Shown: positions 1 to 10,033, numbered from the stretch's first letter. The stretch is 64,000 nt of DNA from Doryteuthis pealeii (GCA_023376005.1 CM042152.1:81566050-81630049); one strand, 5' to 3'. Numbers and translations are program-made. The notes: generated by a model not told the origin, from the sequence alone.

Positions 1-346
1 AATGTCTGGATGGGAAGACAGCATAATGAAATTAAGTCGTAGGTGTGGGAAAGGGTGTGTTTGCGCATGCGTGTGTGGACATTTGTTTGGATGGGTCTCA
101 ATGAAAAGTGTAAGAAATGTAAAAAAAGGAAGTGGGAATGACCAAAAGGACAATAAGAGCGAGCGAGCGAGAGACAGAGCGAGAGAGACAGACAGACAGA
201 CAGACAGAGACAGAGAGACAGAGACTGAGACAGACAGACAGACAGACAGACAGAGAGATCACTATAGGGTTAAGTAAGACAATAAAAAGAGTGAGAAAGA
301 GAGAGAGATAGCACAATAGGTTTAAGTAAGACAACAGATAGATTGA

Positions 347-427
<81 letters not shown>

Positions 428-587
428 GGTGTAGAGAAAAAAGAGGAGGCAAGCCGTATAAGCTTAAGGAAGACAGAGAATAGATAAAAGAAAGAGAGAA
501 AGAGAGAAAGAAAGAGAGACACATACAGACAGAGATGAGATTTGTGGACAGTTTGATGATGGAACTGGATAAGGTCTCTATGAGAAA

Positions 588-622
<35 letters not shown>

Positions 623-670
623 AAGTAGCTGTTAAAACAACAAACTTCAATTGTGCTGAAATTTTGTCCA
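1..670. repeat. Microsatellite cluster: (GACA)n, (TA)n, (GA)n
   Basis: The stretch is almost entirely short tandem repeats: GACA/GAGA-type repeats at about 165-260, (TA)n at about 347-388, (GA)n at about 395-424 and another (TA)n at about 589-620. The reading frames across it encode Cys/Leu/Ser/Val or Tyr/Ile runs in several frames at once, so they are not genes. The sequence between the tracts is purine-rich and shows no recognisable element. Confidence 0.9.
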
Positions 671-860
671 AGTGTAGATTATGATAAAATTAGACAATCC
701 CCAAAATTTGAGCTTCCAATTCCAAAAAATTGACGGAGTTATGTCGATTTTTAGTTTCCAAATTTGAGGGGGTCGCGAAAAATGGCAACTTATTGTGACC
801 TACTTTTGTCTGTAAAATCAGTTCTAGAGCTTCCCTACTCCTAAAAATTGGTTTATAATT
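671..860. other. Unassigned non-repetitive stretch
   Basis: AT-rich sequence between two microsatellite clusters. I see no coding signature, hairpin or match to the repeat families found elsewhere in the window. Confidence 0.5.
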
Positions 861-889
861 TGGGGTTCCATTTATACACGGACACACAC

Positions 890-983
<94 letters not shown>

Positions 984-1165
984 TTATGTATATATACATA
1001 TATACTCATATATATATTGCGCGTATATGTGTTATCTCTGTGTTTATGGGTGTGCATGTTCATATGTGTGTGTGCCTGTGTAAATGCGAGTGTATATGTA
1101 TGTACATATGTGTGTGTGTGTGTGTGTGAATGTGTGCGTGCATGTGTGTGTGCATATGTGTATGC
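890..1165. repeat. Compound (CT)n-(CA)n-(TA)n-(TG)n microsatellite
   Basis: A pure CT run at about 895-952 passes directly into a CA run to about 981, then short TA repeats, then TG/TATG-rich sequence to about 1165. The Arg/Glu-, Ser/Leu-, His/Thr- and Val/Cys-rich translations are repeat artefacts. Confidence 0.95.
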
Positions 1166-1809
1166 GTTACAGAAAAAAATGGAATTCAAAATGAACAAAA
1201 AAATGAAGATTAAGAACTGCAATCAAAGACAAAGAGAAAGAGGACTATAGCTAGACAGATAGACAGACAGACAGATAGATAGATAGATAAAGAGAGAGAT
1301 AAAGAGAGACAGTGGGAGGGAGAGAGACAGAGGGGAGACGGAGGGGGAGGGAGGAAAGAAGAAGAAGAAGACGGAAAACACTATGGCGAAGGGATTAAGG
1401 AAATGGCCGCCGTTGAAAGCTTCTGCCTTTAGATCGTTTGTAAAATGAGATTAGAACAGGACAACTCGATAGACGACTGCAAGGGACCGAAAGGAGGGGG
1501 GGAGGGGGGAAAACAGCGGGAAAACTGGGGGGCGTGGGGTGGTGGTAGGGAGAGTTAGGAACATTTGTGGCAAAGGCAAACGGAGGTTGTCGTTTTAAAA
1601 ATCATATTCTATCCAAAGTTCGAACTCTCGGCGAGAGAGAGAGAGTTCTTAATGGGAGACCTTATGGCACGAGGCTAAGACTTTCGGTCAAAGGGTGCGA
1701 TTCATCTACATTGACCTTTTTTACAAGTAATAATTTACGCCGCGTGGTATCGTAGATTTTACAAATAGCAGAATTGCTTCCCTAACGAATATGAAAGAAA
1801 TTATCCCTT
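1166..1809. other. Purine-rich and unassigned sequence
   Basis: GATA/GACA/GAGA-type repeats run from about 1250 to 1320, followed by G-rich and mixed sequence (G runs at about 1495-1530). A 62-codon frame at 1567-1755 has no recognisable motif and is probably chance. No element boundary is visible. Confidence 0.5.
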
Positions 1810-2412
1810 GTCACTCGTTTTTTTTTTTTTTGTTTTGTTTTTTTTTTTTTTTGGGGGGGGGGTACATCTTTTCTTACTTTTTTACTTTTGTTTTTGGGGG
1901 TTTTGTGGGTTTTTTTTTACATCTTTTCTTACTTTTGTTTTTTGGGGGTTTTTTTACATCTTTTTTACTTTTGTTTTTTGGGGGTTTTGTGGGGTTTTTT
2001 TTTACATCTTTTCTTACTTTTGTTTTTTGGGTTTTTTTTTACATCTTTTTTACTTTTGTTTTTTGTTTTTTTTTACATCTTTTCTTACTTTTGTTTTTTG
2101 GGGGTTTTGTTTTTTGTTTTTTTACATCTTTTCTTACTTTTGTTTTTTTTTTGTTTTTTACATCTTTTCTTACTTTTGTATTTGGGTCTTTTTTTTTTGG
2201 GGGGGGGTTTACATCTTTTTTACTTTTGTTTTTTGGTTTTTTTTTATATCTTTTCTTACTTTTGTTTTTTTTGCGGTTTTGGGGTTTTTTTTACATCTTT
2301 TTTTAATTTTGTTTTTTGTTTTTTGTTTTTTTACATCTTTTCTTACTTTTGTTTTTTTTGGGTTTTTTTTTTGGGGGGGGGGGTTACATCTTTTCTTACT
2401 TTGTTTTTCGTA
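1810..2412. repeat. Degenerate T/G-rich minisatellite
   Basis: Some 14 imperfect units share a core reading ACATCTTTTCTTACTTTTG followed by a T tract and a G run of 3-10. Unit length varies from about 30 to 60 bp because the T and G homopolymers vary. All three plus-strand frames stay open and give Phe/Leu/Gly-rich translations, which is expected of a stop-poor T/G repeat and is not evidence of coding. The opposite strand is an A/C-rich tract. Confidence 0.9.
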
Positions 2413-2477
2413 AATTATATAGAATGCTATCACGTTGGACTCGAAAGCCGTTGAAGCAAAGCTCTTTCTTTAATTGA

Positions 2478-2700
2478 GCCGATGGGGCTTAGAATACGCT
2501 GACTGTATCCCCTGCAGAGGGATGAGACTACCCAGAGCGTGACACTAAAATACATCTGATGGGGAGACTCCAATTCTGGAGATTTGAGGTTTTATGGAAT
2601 ACCCCTACTCTCAGGACCATTGTAACCTGGAGTGGTAATACCTGTTAGGATCCCATCTATGTAATCTGTTTAAAAATGATTTTTATTCGATAGGAATACT
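2478..2700 (-). repeat. Dispersed repeat family C, minus-strand copy
   Basis: Read on the minus strand this matches the family C signature: a segment meaning 'ATGGGACCCTAACAGG', then a part with GGTCAGAGTGGACC, then a CTGCAGAGG segment near its 3' end. The same order of segments recurs at 18020-18325 (minus), 20560-21139 (plus), 46018-46480 and 58135-58620. No protein is encoded. The family looks non-autonomous and its class is unknown. Confidence 0.7.
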
Positions 2701-3060
2701 TGCTGTCATATAAGTGTGTGTAAATTATTTGTATTAAGAATAATTACTTGAAGCTATAATTATTTACTAAGAATTATTATTAGTTATTTGTTTGCACACA
2801 GTTATATGGTTTTAATTAAAAACCATATAACTGTGTGTAAACAAATAACTATTATTAAATAGAAATAATTACTTGAAACAATATAATTATTTGTATTAAG
2901 AATAATTACTGGTAGCTATAATTGTTTACTAAAGATTATTATTAATTACTTAAAACCATGTAACTGTGTGTAGACAAATGACTATTATCAAATAGCAATA
3001 AAACCATATACTTATAGATATTAGATAGGAATTTTATTTGTATGAAATAGGAATATGTAA
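2690..3060. repeat. AT-rich repeat family K with palindrome
   Basis: It contains several diverged copies of a motif meaning 'ATAACTGTGTGTAAACAAATAACT' (positions about 2818-2848), and a near-perfect palindrome at 2777-2856 centred on the TTTTAATTAAAAA at about 2816. Related sequence flanks the SINE-B copies at 43620-43810 and 44200-44380, and their counterparts near 55000-55700. Confidence 0.6.
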
Positions 3061-3440
3061 TATTAAAACTACATAAAAAATGTAAATATAAATCTACAAT
3101 GAATATAATTCCCTAACATTAAAATTAATCACCTTCAGATGCATTTTAGCGTCATAGTCAGGATGCATTCTTTTGACTGCCTATTCTAAACCTTACCGAC
3201 AGTGCAAGAAAGATATAGAGACAGAAAGAGTGAAATTGTGTCTCTTTAAGTCAAGGGCACATAATCACGTTTTGATTGTTTTATTTTTTTTATATTATTA
3301 TTATTATTATTATTATTATTCTTTTTTTGTCAATGCTCTACAAAAAAAAATCCTGGCCTACCACTAGGTCGGATTAACACAACGTTTTTTATGTGTAGAG
3401 ATTTTTTGTTTATGGGGCATCCAACAAAGATCGAATTCGC
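3061..3440. other. Unassigned, with a (TTA)n tract
   Basis: AT-rich sequence with a short TTA microsatellite at about 3290-3320 and a downstream A run. No coding or element signature was seen. Confidence 0.5.
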
Positions 3441-3479
3441 TATTCAGTAATAATGGATCTGCGAGACAAGCTTACTAAC

Positions 3480-3610
3480 TATTACACCTCGACGGGACGC
3501 ATTTTTGTCACTGTTTTCCATCATATATACGAACCGTGGACAATGGTTAGCAAGCCAGATTTGCAGACCATTGTTAGTGAGTTCGATTCTCATTGGGCGT
3601 CCTATGCTTC
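3480..3610 (+). repeat. Possible tRNA-derived SINE fragment
   Basis: The segment has a GGTTAGCAAGCC stretch and, about 40 bases later, GAGTTCGATTC, resembling RNA polymerase III A- and B-box spacing. A comparable arrangement occurs at 21905-21995 and at about 22505-22560. It is not a tRNA gene: no acceptor stem pairs around it. The open frames on both strands (about 60 codons) are without recognisable motifs. Confidence 0.35.
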
Positions 3611-3639
3611 TGATCTTGGGCCACATATAAGCTAGGTTT

Positions 3640-4620
3640 AGTAATTAAATTTGTTAACCATTTCACAATGCTATCACCCTTTAGTTAATTATTAGTTTAC
3701 TTTAGTCTGGCACAAGGCTATGATAATAGAGTTTTCTACACTAACGATTTGGTCAACGATGTGAGCTTGCTGAATTTCTTGCAAGGTTAAACGCTGAAAG
3801 GACAGGATGTGTGTGTGTGCATGTATATATGTGCGCTGTTGTGTGCGCATGTATGTGCATAACTGGTTTGCGCCTTCGGACTGTGTGTCTTTGAGGATTG
3901 GTTTGTGCTATATGCATACGCGAGGGAGGATGTGTGTATATGTGTGTGTGTGAAAGAGAGAGAGAGAGAGAGAGAGGGGGAGAGGGAGGGGGGAGGATGT
4001 GTCTGGGAGAAGGGGAAGACAGACAGACAGACAGACAATTCATCACCACTGTGTGCGTAAGAGTGCCCTTTGCAAAAGGAGTTTTAATTTTTTCTCCCTC
4101 AATATTCAGGTTTTGAGGTTTGATATTAATGATGAGGGTGGTGAAGGCGGGGGGTCGGGGGCCGGCCGCGTTAGAGGGTCATGACGTTGGGTCGGGGGTG
4201 CTTATCTTGACGATGTAGTGGGTCAGCAGTGATCAGCCGTAGAGAAGGGGAAAGGGTCTGTGAATATGGGAAGAAGAATAGCAACGAGGGTTAAGGGGCC
4301 AATAGTGAAAATTTCAGGGGGCAAACGAAGGTGACAGGAAGAGTAAGAGAGAATAGGATGACCGGGTGTGTGTAGAGGGGGGGGGGCAGAATTGATGAGC
4401 CGAGATAGTTGCTAGTGGGTTGGGGGTTTGGGGGGTGGATGAATGAAACCTCTTGTCTCTGTGGCTGTGTTTTTTGTGGTGGCAGCCTGGTCGGCAGTTG
4501 GGGGACGGTTTGGAAGTGGCTAGAAACGACGATTCGGTCGCGGTTGTAGAGTGTAGCTGTGTGGGTAATGGAGGCTCTAAGGGTTTGGTCACAAACACAC
4601 AAAAATGACACATCCGCATA
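3640..4620. other. Unassigned sequence with TG, GA and G-rich tracts
   Basis: A TG/ATGTGTG-rich portion at about 3810-3950, (GA)n at 3953-3976 and GACA repeats at about 4018-4036 are followed by G-rich sequence (4130-4560) with G runs at 4376-4387. Frames here are low-complexity or lack motifs. I see no supported gene. Confidence 0.5.
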
Positions 4621-4624
4621 TATC

Positions 4625-4625
4625 A

Positions 4626-4671
<46 letters not shown>

Positions 4672-4680
4672 TCACACACA
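4625..4680. repeat. (CA)n microsatellite
   Basis: About 20 uninterrupted CA units followed by a degenerate CA tail. Confidence 0.95.
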
Positions 4681-4999
4681 GATATAAAGAAACTTCGCGC
4701 GCTCACAGATGAAGATTTATGCATACGCAGAAGCGCATGCGCGAATGATAATAAAAAAAATGGCCGAAACACTGTTTAGTTCAAACATCTGACACAAGTA
4801 TATTTGCAATCTAATCAGAAATATCGCGCATAAATATATGCACATATGCAAATTAGCGTTCGTACAGACAGAAAAAGCACATGTGCACCCTGACACACGA
4901 ATGCATATATGAATACATACAAGAATATATTTATAAGCACATGAAATTTATAGAGAGAGAAATAAGGTATAAATGCAAAAGCACATTAATACATATATA

Positions 5000-5346
5000 T
5001 ATATATATACACACACACACACGCATACACACACACACACATACACACACATAAACATGCTCATCTGCATATTGATGCACATAGATAACTATGATATACA
5101 TATATGCGTACACACACATTCACAAGAATTTATGTATACATACACACACATAAACACCATCATCTGGATATTGATGTACATACATACACAGACACAATAA
5201 TTCATGTATATATATACACACACACATGCATATTGATGCATATATAGGACAACTACATATACACATATACGCACATGCACACACACACACACACATGAAT
5301 TTATGTATATATATGCACAAATAAATATGCACATGTGCATATTGAC

Positions 5347-5380
<34 letters not shown>

Positions 5381-5674
5381 TACGGCACACTTACACACGC
5401 ACATACACACATATTTGAATGCATGTATATATATACGCACACATAAATATGCACATATGCATATTGAGGTTCATACAGAACTATGACACACACATACGCA
5501 CACACGCACACACACATGACTGCATGTATATGTACACATACATAAAAGTGTGTGTGCATATTGATGTACATACTGAACTACAACATACACACACGCACAC
5601 ACACACACACAAATGCATGTATATGTACACACACATAAAAGTGTGTGTGCATATTGATGTGCATACTGAACTAC

Positions 5675-5714
<40 letters not shown>

Positions 5715-5715
5715 A
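5000..5715. repeat. CA/TA-rich minisatellite, period about 100 bp
   Basis: The core GCATATTGATG recurs at about 5068, 5166 (variant), 5227, 5336 (variant), 5458 (variant), 5551 and 5649, each preceded by a CACATAAATATGCACAT-like block and followed by ACTA plus a CA run. It is therefore a diverged seven-unit tandem array with microsatellite slippage inside each unit, not plain CA repeat. Long frames with His/Thr or Val/Cys translation are artefacts. Confidence 0.8.
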
Positions 5716-6089
5716 ATCCAGGCATGTTGATTCAATAGTGCACTGAAGTTCAGAGTGTCATGCACTTTAACCTTCGATACTAAAACAAACAAAAAATGAA
5801 TTAGAAAAGAAAAACAAAACAAAAAAAAACAGTAGGTTATTTGTCATTTTTGCACTATGCTAATGAAATCTTAGAAGCGTATTTGAAGCTTTCCCAGCTC
5901 CTTGTGCAATAAGTAAATCGATTTTTAACATTATTTTTAAATACCAAATCCCACACTTCATTTTATTCCAATAAATAAATATATCCAGGGATTGGACAAA
6001 ATAATGTAAAATCTCTCCTGAAATCTAACCTCATGAAATTTGTTAAATCTAAATTGAAATAGATCACTAAGTAGGCCTATTCTAGTAGT
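5716..6089. other. Unassigned AT-rich sequence
   Basis: A-rich sequence with short homopolymers; no match to the window's repeat families and no coding signature. Confidence 0.5.
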
Positions 6090-6144
6090 GACCACCCCAA
6101 GCGGAGATTTTCAGAGTTTTCCTTCTCCTCGATTGGACGAGTCG

Positions 6145-6393
6145 TGGGAAATGGAATCGTCGACCTGAGTTCAATTCCTTGACGAAGCTACAGTTAACAT
6201 AGCGCTAATACCCTTGGGAAAGGTATGAATCCAACTATTCTCCCTCCAGCTATGGATAAATAGTAGGACAGACTGGGCTCTTTAAACTTGGTTAGGCAAC
6301 TAGTCTAAGAGAAAGAAAACTCTGAATTCAAACCTGCTAAACTCTGTTTAAGAAATTGACCTTGTGACATATCCTACTCATACGGAGGGATCA

Positions 6394-6396
<3 letters not shown>
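6145..6396 (+). mobile_element. SINE-A (tRNA-derived) copy, 5' truncated
   Basis: This has the SINE-A layout seen best at 45622-45905: a B-box-like GAGTTCAATTCC, then AGCGCTAATACCCTTGGGAA, a stretch with CCAGCTATGG and GGTAAATAGTAGG-like sequence, GGTTAGGCAAC, GAAAACTCTGAATTCAAACC and finally TTGACCTTGTG with a GGAGGG end. The A-box region is replaced or mutated. It abuts a (TA)n/(CA)n tail at 6393-6490, as several other copies do. Confidence 0.8.
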
Positions 6397-6432
<36 letters not shown>

Positions 6433-6435
6433 CAT

Positions 6436-6476
<41 letters not shown>

Positions 6477-6495
6477 TATATATATACATATATAT
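6393..6495. repeat. (TA)n-(CA)n-(TA)n microsatellite
   Basis: TA run 6393-6430, CA run about 6436-6462, TA run to 6495. It separates a SINE-A copy from the large hairpin at 6555. Confidence 0.9.
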
Positions 6496-6554
6496 GAGGT
6501 TAAGTAAACAAACAAATGTGTTTATTTTTATATTGCTTTAAGCCGACAATTTTT

Positions 6555-6878
6555 GGAGGATATGTGCTTAATTGAAGTCATACCTAATTTTGAAAATTAA
6601 TTAGTTAATAATTAATGAATTTAGGCGGGCATATATGTTCAAATGTAAGGCAAAACAAATTGAGAAAATGTCAATCCCTGAATGTACATTTCGACCTATT
6701 AGGTCTCATGTCTATACCTTGCTGATGAGACCTAATAGGTCGAAATGTACATTCAGGGATTGACATTTTCTCGATTTGTTTAGCCTTACATTTGAACATA
6801 TATGCCCGCCTAAGATCATTAATTATTAACTAATTACTTTTCAAAATTAGGTATGACTTCAATTAAGCACATATCCTT

Positions 6879-6881
<3 letters not shown>
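6555..6881. mobile_element. Foldback element H, copy 1 (hairpin with ~155-bp arms)
   Basis: Positions 6555-6709 are the near-perfect reverse complement of about 6725-6881, with a loop of roughly 15 bases. The arms share, for example, GACCTATTAGGTC at the inner ends and GTGCTTAATTGAAGTCATACC at the outer ends. It has no coding capacity and has TA microsatellite on both sides (right side immediately, left side about 60 bp away). A second, shorter member lies at 10500-10723. It is best described as a foldback or MITE-like element; the superfamily cannot be assigned. Confidence 0.85.
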
Positions 6882-6917
<36 letters not shown>

Positions 6918-7021
6918 GTTAAATAGATCAAAAATGAGTTTAAAAAGATGAGTTTGAAAAAAATTCGTCAGCTTTACATAGAGGATACAAATAAGTACTA
7001 AATAAAAAAGTAAGGTGTATA

Positions 7022-7350
7022 GAGTAGCCTATTGTCGGTATCAGCTGGACAGCGAGGGAGTCTATACTCTTTTCCATTGCGCTAGATTGATTAGTTGGAT
7101 TTTATGGCATGTCAACCCTTGTTGGCGTATTTATGCTGAATCTATTTAACCCATAAATGGGACCCCCTACCAGGTACTTCCACACCGGGTCAGAGTGGAC
7201 CTGGGAGTAATGGCGATGAAGGGGTACCTCACACTCCCCCAGAGTTCCAGAATTGGAACGTCGCCACTAGATGCAGTTTAACCTCATACCCAGGACATCC
7301 TTACGCTAGACCAGGAAGATGGAGCGCAGCACCTAACATCAGCTCCCCAT
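7022..7350 (-). mobile_element. SINE-B copy interrupted by a family C insertion
   Basis: Minus-strand SINE-B sequence runs from 7022 to 7086 (matching its CGGTATCAGC and GGGAGTCTAT part) and resumes at 7304 (CGCTAGACCA, then AACATCAGCTCC). Between them lies family C sequence. The heptamer CGCTAGA flanks the insert on both sides (7080-7086 and 7304-7310), whereas the uninterrupted SINE at 31935-32160 has a single copy of it. This gives a clear order: SINE-B first, family C later. Confidence 0.8.
7087..7303 (+). mobile_element. Family C repeat inserted in SINE-B
   Basis: It begins near GGCATGTCAACCC, continues through TTTAACCCATAAATGGGACC and GGTCAGAGTGGACC, and ends after CCCAGGACATCC. At 217 bp it is shorter than the roughly 490-bp copies at 46018 and 58135, lacking the 3' half. 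The flanking CGCTAGA repeat looks like a target-site duplication, so this shortened form probably inserted as it stands (for example by 5' or 3' truncation during retroposition). Confidence 0.75.
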
Positions 7351-7437
7351 ATTAGTTTGATGCGAATGTTCCTAACCGTATCTTTTGCACAATGCTAGCG
7401 AAATCTTCGAAGTTTTTTTTTTAAATATTTACTCAGC

Positions 7438-7469
<32 letters not shown>

Positions 7470-7677
7470 ATGTGCATGCTCTAGAGATTGTTTGCAGAAA
7501 AAAAAAAAATTCTAATGTAATGATTTAGATAATTTCTGATTGCTCTGCAATTAAGGCCTTGAGCCAGACTAAGTTAAATCATGTAAATATGAAGTGTGAT
7601 CAAAAAGTATCGAGACTTTTATTTTGATTTTAAAATTTAGATAATAACGTAAATAAATAATACTATGGTCTATTGTA
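7351..7677. other. Unassigned, with (TA)n at 7438-7464
   Basis: AT-rich sequence with one TA microsatellite and an A run at about 7498-7509. No coding signature or family match was seen. Confidence 0.5.
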
Positions 7678-7922
7678 GGGCCGTTTTAGTTCAGTCGGTA
7701 GAGCATCCGTATAGGAACCACAAGGTTCTGGGTTCGATATCGCCCCTCGCCAACTCAGCGTATGAGTAGCACAGGGATCTGTGCAGTAAAGTTAGATGAT
7801 GTTAGGTGTGGCGCCCCGCCCAGACGCCAGAAACAATCTCCTTGTCTAGCCCTAGTGAAAGGAGATAGACTCCCTCGCGGTCTGGCTGAAACCGACTTTC
7901 GGCCGCCCCGACGACTTTTTAT
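7678..7922 (+). mobile_element. SINE-B (tRNA-derived), near full length
   Basis: The first ~72 bases are tRNA-like: A box in TAGTTCAGTCGGTAGAGCA and B box in GGGTTCGATATCG, correctly spaced for an internal RNA polymerase III promoter. The body follows: CCAACTCAGCGTATGAGTAG, a GATCTGTG segment, a GGTGTGGCGC block, then CTAGTGAAAGGAGATAGACT and GTCTGGCTGA, ending at the CGACTTT 3' end. The tRNA part is of the type with TCAGT-GGTAGAGC, as in Lys/Thr/Arg isoacceptors. It is not a functional tRNA gene, since the T-side acceptor strand is lost. Confidence 0.88.
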
Positions 7923-8111
7923 GGTTCATTATTAAGTACACCTTTTACAGGATTTTATTATTTCTAGTGAAAACTTATATTAGGAAAACGGATTATATTA
8001 GGTTGTATTTATAACCAAACTCTACAGGATTGAAATTATGTAACTAAAAATGAAAGGTATCTACGCTGTGACCAAAAATAAAATTGCATCAATATATAAG
8101 AAGTATACTTA

Positions 8112-8305
8112 GAGCCTTCGAACTACAAGGTTCTGTGTTCGATACCGGCACTCGCCAACCCAGCGCATAAGTAGCACAGCTTTGATCTGTGTGTTAAAGT
8201 GGGGAGCTGATGGTAGGTGTGTTGCTAGACGTAGCGTTAGTGACAAGCGGATAGACTCCCTCGCTGTCTGGTTGATACGGACAATAGGCTATTCCATCGA
8301 CTTTA
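8112..8305 (+). mobile_element. SINE-B copy, 5' truncated
   Basis: Begins within the tRNA-like part (CTACAAGGTTCTGTGTTCGA) and carries the CCAACCCAGCGCATAAGTAG, GGAGCTGATGGTAGG and GATAGACTCCCTCGCTGTCT body segments. Diverged from the copy at 7678. Confidence 0.8.
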
Positions 8306-8340
8306 CACTTATTTTCGAACAGCTATATATTCACATTCAG

Positions 8341-8625
8341 TTGGAGGTGCGTGGTGTAATGGTTAGAGTAGTAGGAAATGGACACGTCGACCCGAGTTCA
8401 AATCCTGGACGAATCTGTTTGCATTTCACATACCCTTGTGAAAGGTATGAATCCAACTATTCTCCCTTCAGCTATGGGCAAACAGTAGGGCGGATTGGGT
8501 TTTTTTAACCATGGCTAGATAACCAGTCTAGGAGAAGGGAAACAAAGAAAATTCAAACCTGTTACACCCATTTAAGAAATTGATCTTGTGTCACATCCTG
8601 CTCGTGTGGAGGGGTTGATAAATAT
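8341..8625 (+). mobile_element. SINE-A (tRNA-derived), near full length
   Basis: The tRNA-like head has an A box in GTGGTGTAATGGTTAGAG and a B box in CCGAGTTCAAATCCTGG. The SINE-A body follows in the usual order (ACCCTTGTGAAAGGTATG, GGCAAACAGTAGG, GATAACCAGTCTAGGAGAAG, AAATTCAAACCTG, TTGATCTTGTG, GGAGGGG). It ends in GATAAATATATA, a TA-rich tail. A 108-codon frame crossing both this and the upstream SINE-B is a by-product. Confidence 0.88.
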
Positions 8626-8884
8626 ATATATATTCAGATATTTAATAACATATTTTAGTTTGGTAATAGATAATGCCTAATGTCAGCGGCTTCCATCCAT
8701 TTTTGGGTTAACCATAAGTTTTAATGGGAGAAACAACTACCAAGTTCGTTTTCATCCATTTTGAACAAGATTTTTGTCGGAAACAGAGGAGTGGGAAGTC
8801 CCAAAAAGTCATGGGAAGCCAAACTTGAAAAGGACGCGCTGAACTGAAAGAGTCCCCCTACCGAGTCCATTAAAGACTTTGTCA
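8626..8884. other. Unassigned sequence
   Basis: Mixed-composition sequence between two SINE-A copies; no motif, hairpin or family match recognised. Confidence 0.5.
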
Positions 8885-9030
8885 CATGTATTTATAAAAA
8901 ACCCTCCGGCACGAGCAGAAAAGCTGGTTTGAATTCAGTGTTTTCCTTCTTTTAGACTGGTTGGCTAAAGAACCCATTCTGTCCTAATATTTACCAATAG
9001 CTGAGGGGAATGTTACATAATTCATGGGTC
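8885..9030 (-). mobile_element. SINE-A fragment, minus strand
   Basis: The reverse complement reads through the SINE-A body from the GGTAAATA-like portion to the GGAGGG 3' end; visible here as GGTTTGAATTCAGTGTTTTCC and AGACTGGTTGGCTAAAGA. The tRNA-like head is missing. Confidence 0.75.
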
Positions 9031-9154
9031 TCCTACAAATTATGATTGTAATGTACTAAAATCTGAATAACGTTGTAAATAAAAGTTGCCATTAACCATT
9101 GTAGAAGTGAATGACAAATAATTAACCTTTCACTGACCTAGCCGCTGATTTCTC

Positions 9155-9159
9155 ATTGG

Positions 9160-9205
<46 letters not shown>

Positions 9206-9344
9206 AAAAAGAAAAGAAGGAAAGAAAGTATAGAATGGAAAAATAGGATAGCTTAATCATTTTCTCCATTGTATACTTTCTTTCCTTTATTTCTTTTTTC
9301 AAACATACCGTCGGATTCACTTCCATTTTCATTTTACACACACA

Positions 9345-9404
<60 letters not shown>

Positions 9405-9405
9405 A
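9155..9405. repeat. (TA)n and (CA)n microsatellites with GAAA-type spacer
   Basis: TA run 9160-9203, purine-rich spacer with AAGAAGG and AAAGAAAGT repeats, CA run about 9338-9382 and TA run to 9403. The Cys/Val frame on the minus strand is microsatellite translation. Confidence 0.9.
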
Positions 9406-9411
9406 TATGGT

Positions 9412-9683
9412 CACTTGCCCCCCATCTCACAAACAATCCGGGTGAGACGGACAAAGCATGCAGGACACTGCTGGAGAAGCGGGGACGAGCTTATAAGCGA
9501 CGTTCTCCTGTGGAAGCCAACACATGGACATGCTAACGTAGGACGCCCACCTACATTGACCAACTATGCGAGGATTCTGGATGCTGCGCAGAGGACCTCC
9601 CAGGGGCAATGAGTGATAGGGAAGGTTGGCGAGACATTGTCATGGATATTCGCGCTGCCTGCGCGACATGATGATGATGATAT
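9412..9683 (+). pseudogene. LINE type 2 (RTE-like) ORF 3' end with GAT tail
   Basis: Translation of 9430-9612 gives RVRRTKHAGHCWRSGDELI then SDVLLWKPTHGHANVGRPPT, which matches the carboxy-terminal tail of a widespread invertebrate LINE reverse transcriptase family I recognise (usual layout HAGHCWRS..DELISDVLLW.PTHG...GRP, then a DREGWR motif). The frame is disturbed after about 9600, where SDREGWRDIVMDIRA continues in another frame. The element ends in ATGATGATGATGA and merges with TA repeat, as expected of a 3' tail with short tandem repeats. It is a 5'-truncated, dead copy; a second copy is at 39150-39378. Confidence 0.8.
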
Positions 9684-9699
9684 ATATATATATATGTAA

Positions 9700-9887
9700 T
9701 TTCTCATTGTGTGAAGCTTTTTCGAAACTTTATTTCAAGAGGAGTGCTTATATTGAAATCATCCCGAAAAATTAGGCTAGGTCTTATTTTGTAGGTAGGT
9801 TAGTGATTTACCAAAAAATATTCTAAAATGCCGCTCCACACCAGTAACTGAAATAAATGTTCGAAAAAGCTTCATACAATGAGGCGA
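9700..9887. repeat. Small inverted repeat (25-bp arms)
   Basis: Arms at 9702-9726 and 9860-9885, sharing GTGAAGCTTTTTCGAA-like sequence in opposite orientation, enclose 134 bp of AT-rich sequence. It sits next to a TA microsatellite. It may be another foldback-type element, too diverged to classify. Confidence 0.55.
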
Positions 9888-9998
9888 AATATCAACTGAA
9901 TTCAACTGTCTGTGTTGTTATATCCACAATTTCCTCTATTCTCAACCACATTTTGCCGGATTTATTCAAATCCTTCACTCCTCATATATATATATATA

Positions 9999-10033
<35 letters not shown>

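Noticed and set aside
1808..2454. Overlapping Phe/Leu/Gly-rich frames of 170-200 codons, resembling membrane proteins
   Set aside because: All three frames of a T/G minisatellite are open at once; the residues follow the repeat unit and not a protein.
5000..5715. CRISPR-like regular repeat spacing
   Set aside because: Spacing and units are irregular, the spacers are microsatellite and the genome is eukaryotic; it is a minisatellite.
7680..7752. tRNA gene candidate with good A and B boxes
   Set aside because: The acceptor stem does not pair and the sequence continues into the SINE-B body shared by many copies.
8182..8508. 108-codon frame
   Set aside because: It spans the end of a SINE-B and the start of a SINE-A.
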